A stretch of DNA of 7,211 nt from Lysobacterales bacterium (lineage in GTDB: Bacteria; Pseudomonadota; Gammaproteobacteria; Xanthomonadales; SZUA-36), in assembly GCA_029287515.1 (NCBI GenBank), contig JARFQZ010000012.1:1-7211 (forward strand). Direction: 5' to 3'. Of the stretch, positions 6,152 to 7,211 are shown one piece after another (within the stretch, counting starts at the first letter, position 1; the number at the start of each line of letters is the position of its first letter). The notes under the pieces were generated by a model. It did no database searches. It was not told where the DNA came from and worked only from the letters and a program-made list of their open reading frames with translations. Made by a program: the position numbers and the translations under genes.

Positions 6152-6451
6152 TCAGTCCGCCAGTTCCTGTTCGACGACAACTGCAAGGTCCCGAACGGTG
6201 TGGGTGTTGGACAGGGCGTTCATGTCGATCATGATGTCGAAGGACTCCTCCAGCTCCATCATGAATTCCATGACCTGGAACGAATCCAGCGTGAAGTCTG
6301 AAACCAGGTTGGTGTCCCCGGTGATCTCGCCGTGTGCTTCCAGTTCCGGATGATTGCTGGATTCGAGATAACTGGCGAGCAGGCGCTTTATCCTGTTTTC
6401 AATTTCGTTGATTTGGGCGTTCAATGAGCGTCTCCCTGAGATAAATCCCAT
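6152..6451 (-). CDS. Acyl carrier protein dedicated to the sphingolipid pathway
   Basis: A small acidic carrier protein, 99 residues from the ATG at 6449-6451. The phosphopantetheine-attachment serine is S57 in LDSFQVMEF, followed by the acidic helix MMELEESFDIMID and a final helix with TVRDLAVVVEQEL, as in ACPs. DSF replaces the usual DSL. In sphingolipid clusters such an ACP, distinct from the fatty-acid synthase AcpP, delivers the acyl chain to Spt. Two starts compete. The ATG overlaps the upstream reductase stop as TGATG, with GGAG about 5 bases before it. A TTG at 6422-6424 gives 90 residues (serine at 48) and has an excellent AGGGAG at 7-base spacing. The extra nine residues (MGFISGRRS) look non-conserved, so the TTG may be the main start. 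Confidence 0.85.
   Translation of the reverse strand: MGFISGRRSLNAQINEIENRIKRLLASYLESSNHPELEAHGEITGDTNLVSDFTLDSFQVMEFMMELEESFDIMIDMNALSNTHTVRDLAVVVEQELAD
6432..6437 (-). promoter_or_regulatory. Strong ribosome binding site before an internal TTG of the ACP gene
   Basis: On the minus strand these bases read AGGGAG, 7 bases before the TTG at 6424-6422. It is the best Shine-Dalgarno match near this gene and supports the 90-residue form of the ACP. Confidence 0.45.
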
Positions 6452-7211
6452 CAATCTCCGGACCGTTCGAACAGGGATTGAACGCCCTGTTGAAGATCGA
6501 TTTCCGGAGACCATCCGGTTGCCTGGTTCAAGTCCCTATTGTTGCATACCCAGTCGGCCTGCGTTAACTCCCTTGCCTTGCCCGGGGTCAGCATCGGGAC
6601 GTATCCCAGTATGCGTGACAGGGCGAGATTCACATACCCGGAACCGAACAGCAGCCACCCGGGTACGTTGAGCCGGAAACGGCGCCCCGTGCTGCAGGCC
6701 TGTGCGATCTCCTCCCAATCATAACCACCTTCATGACCGTCATCCAGCGTAAATGTTTTTCCATCGCAGGCTCCGAAATTTTTCAAACAGGCAACCACCG
6801 CCGCAGCGACATCCTTCACGTGAACCAGGGACAGTTTCTGATCCCTGGGGCCGGCCGGAGTCACCAGTCCTTTGCGCGCCAGCTTCAGGATTGGCAGCAT
6901 CTCCTTGTCGCCCGGTCCGTAGACCGCGGGCGGGCGGATGATGGTCCAGGGAAACCCGGCGTGTTCAATTAATTCCCGTTCACCGAGGTACTTGCTGTTG
7001 GCGTAATCTGAAACGTGTGGCCGCGTTGCGGCAAGGGACGAAATCAGCAACAGAGGTATGCGGGTATTTGCCTGGTTCATGGCATCGACAACTGCCCGGA
7101 CGCCGGCAATGTTCGCCGGTCTGAAATCCTCCAGGCTCCGGCCGCGGACCGAACCCGCGCAATGGATGACCGCGCTGCAACGTTCAATGGCGGCAACCAG
7201 TTGCGCCGTGT
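6451..7211 (-). CDS. cerR: NAD(P)-dependent SDR reductase/epimerase family, CerR-like (5' end missing)
   Basis: An extended short-chain dehydrogenase/reductase; 252 residues are visible and the frame is open to the right edge, so the N-terminal Rossmann GxxGxxG motif lies outside the window. Visible signatures include VIHCAGSVRG near the edge (residues 14-23 of the fragment), the catalytic Ser in LLLISSLAA, the Y-x3-K pair in DYANSKYLGE, and the IRPPAVYGPGDKEM block that follows it in extended SDRs. In Caulobacter an SDR of this type (CerR) sits next to spt and its ACP and reduces the 3-keto group at the ceramide stage; a ketosphinganine-reductase role is the alternative. The gene lies directly upstream of the ACP, joined by a TGATG stop/start overlap, so the three are very probably one transcript. 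Its promoter is beyond the window. A sugar-nucleotide epimerase role is possible from the fold alone, but the context argues against it. Confidence 0.8.
   Translation of the reverse strand, partial: TAQLVAAIERCSAVIHCAGSVRGRSLEDFRPANIAGVRAVVDAMNQANTRIPLLLISSLAATRPHVSDYANSKYLGERELIEHAGFPWTIIRPPAVYGPGDKEMLPILKLARKGLVTPAGPRDQKLSLVHVKDVAAAVVACLKNFGACDGKTFTLDDGHEGGYDWEEIAQACSTGRRFRLNVPGWLLFGSGYVNLALSRILGYVPMLTPGKARELTQADWVCNNRDLNQATGWSPEIDLQQGVQSLFERSGD

Overview
The window looks like a gene-dense, GC-rich chromosome segment of a Gram-negative proteobacterium, most likely a gammaproteobacterium. The reasons are a recognisable lptG tail (an outer-membrane LPS export gene), tight gene packing and Shine-Dalgarno-type starts. 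The taxon is inferred from gene content only. There is no gap longer than about 60 bases between coding regions, and I saw no RNA gene, insertion sequence, CRISPR array or attachment site.

Layout. (1) 1-636, plus strand: the 3' two-thirds of lptG, cut by the window edge. (2) 593-1465, minus strand: a calcineurin-like metallophosphoesterase whose 3' end overlaps that of lptG by 44 bases. (3) 1466-1521: a 56-base divergent promoter region with a perfect TATAAT on the plus strand. (4) 1522-4962, plus strand: three overlapping or abutting genes. They encode a CDP-alcohol phosphatidyltransferase with a degenerate nucleotidyltransferase-like N-terminal domain, a protein that matches the mitochondrial CDP-diacylglycerol synthase Tam41/Mmp37, and a MOP-superfamily (Wzx-like) flippase. 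(5) 4947-7211, minus strand: a tightly coupled operon that runs, in transcription order, SDR-type reductase (cut by the right edge), dedicated acyl carrier protein, and serine palmitoyltransferase-type alpha-oxoamine synthase. The flippase and the synthase genes converge and overlap by 16 bases.

How it fits together. The minus-strand trio (reductase, ACP, Spt) has the gene content of the bacterial ceramide pathway known from Caulobacter (spt, its ACP, and the ceramide reductase cerR). ACP-bound fatty acid and serine would be condensed to a 3-keto sphingoid base, and the reductase would reduce the keto group at the base or ceramide stage. The ceramide synthase and acyl-ACP synthetase expected for the pathway are not in the window. 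The plus-strand trio looks like a self-contained head-group module: a Tam41-like enzyme to make a CDP-activated lipid, a CDP-alcohol phosphotransferase to exchange CMP for a polar head, and a flippase to move the product across the inner membrane. The metallophosphoesterase could trim a phosphate from a head group. This combined head-group, flipping and ceramide locus is the most interesting aspect of the window. The functional link between the halves is inference from gene neighbourhood.
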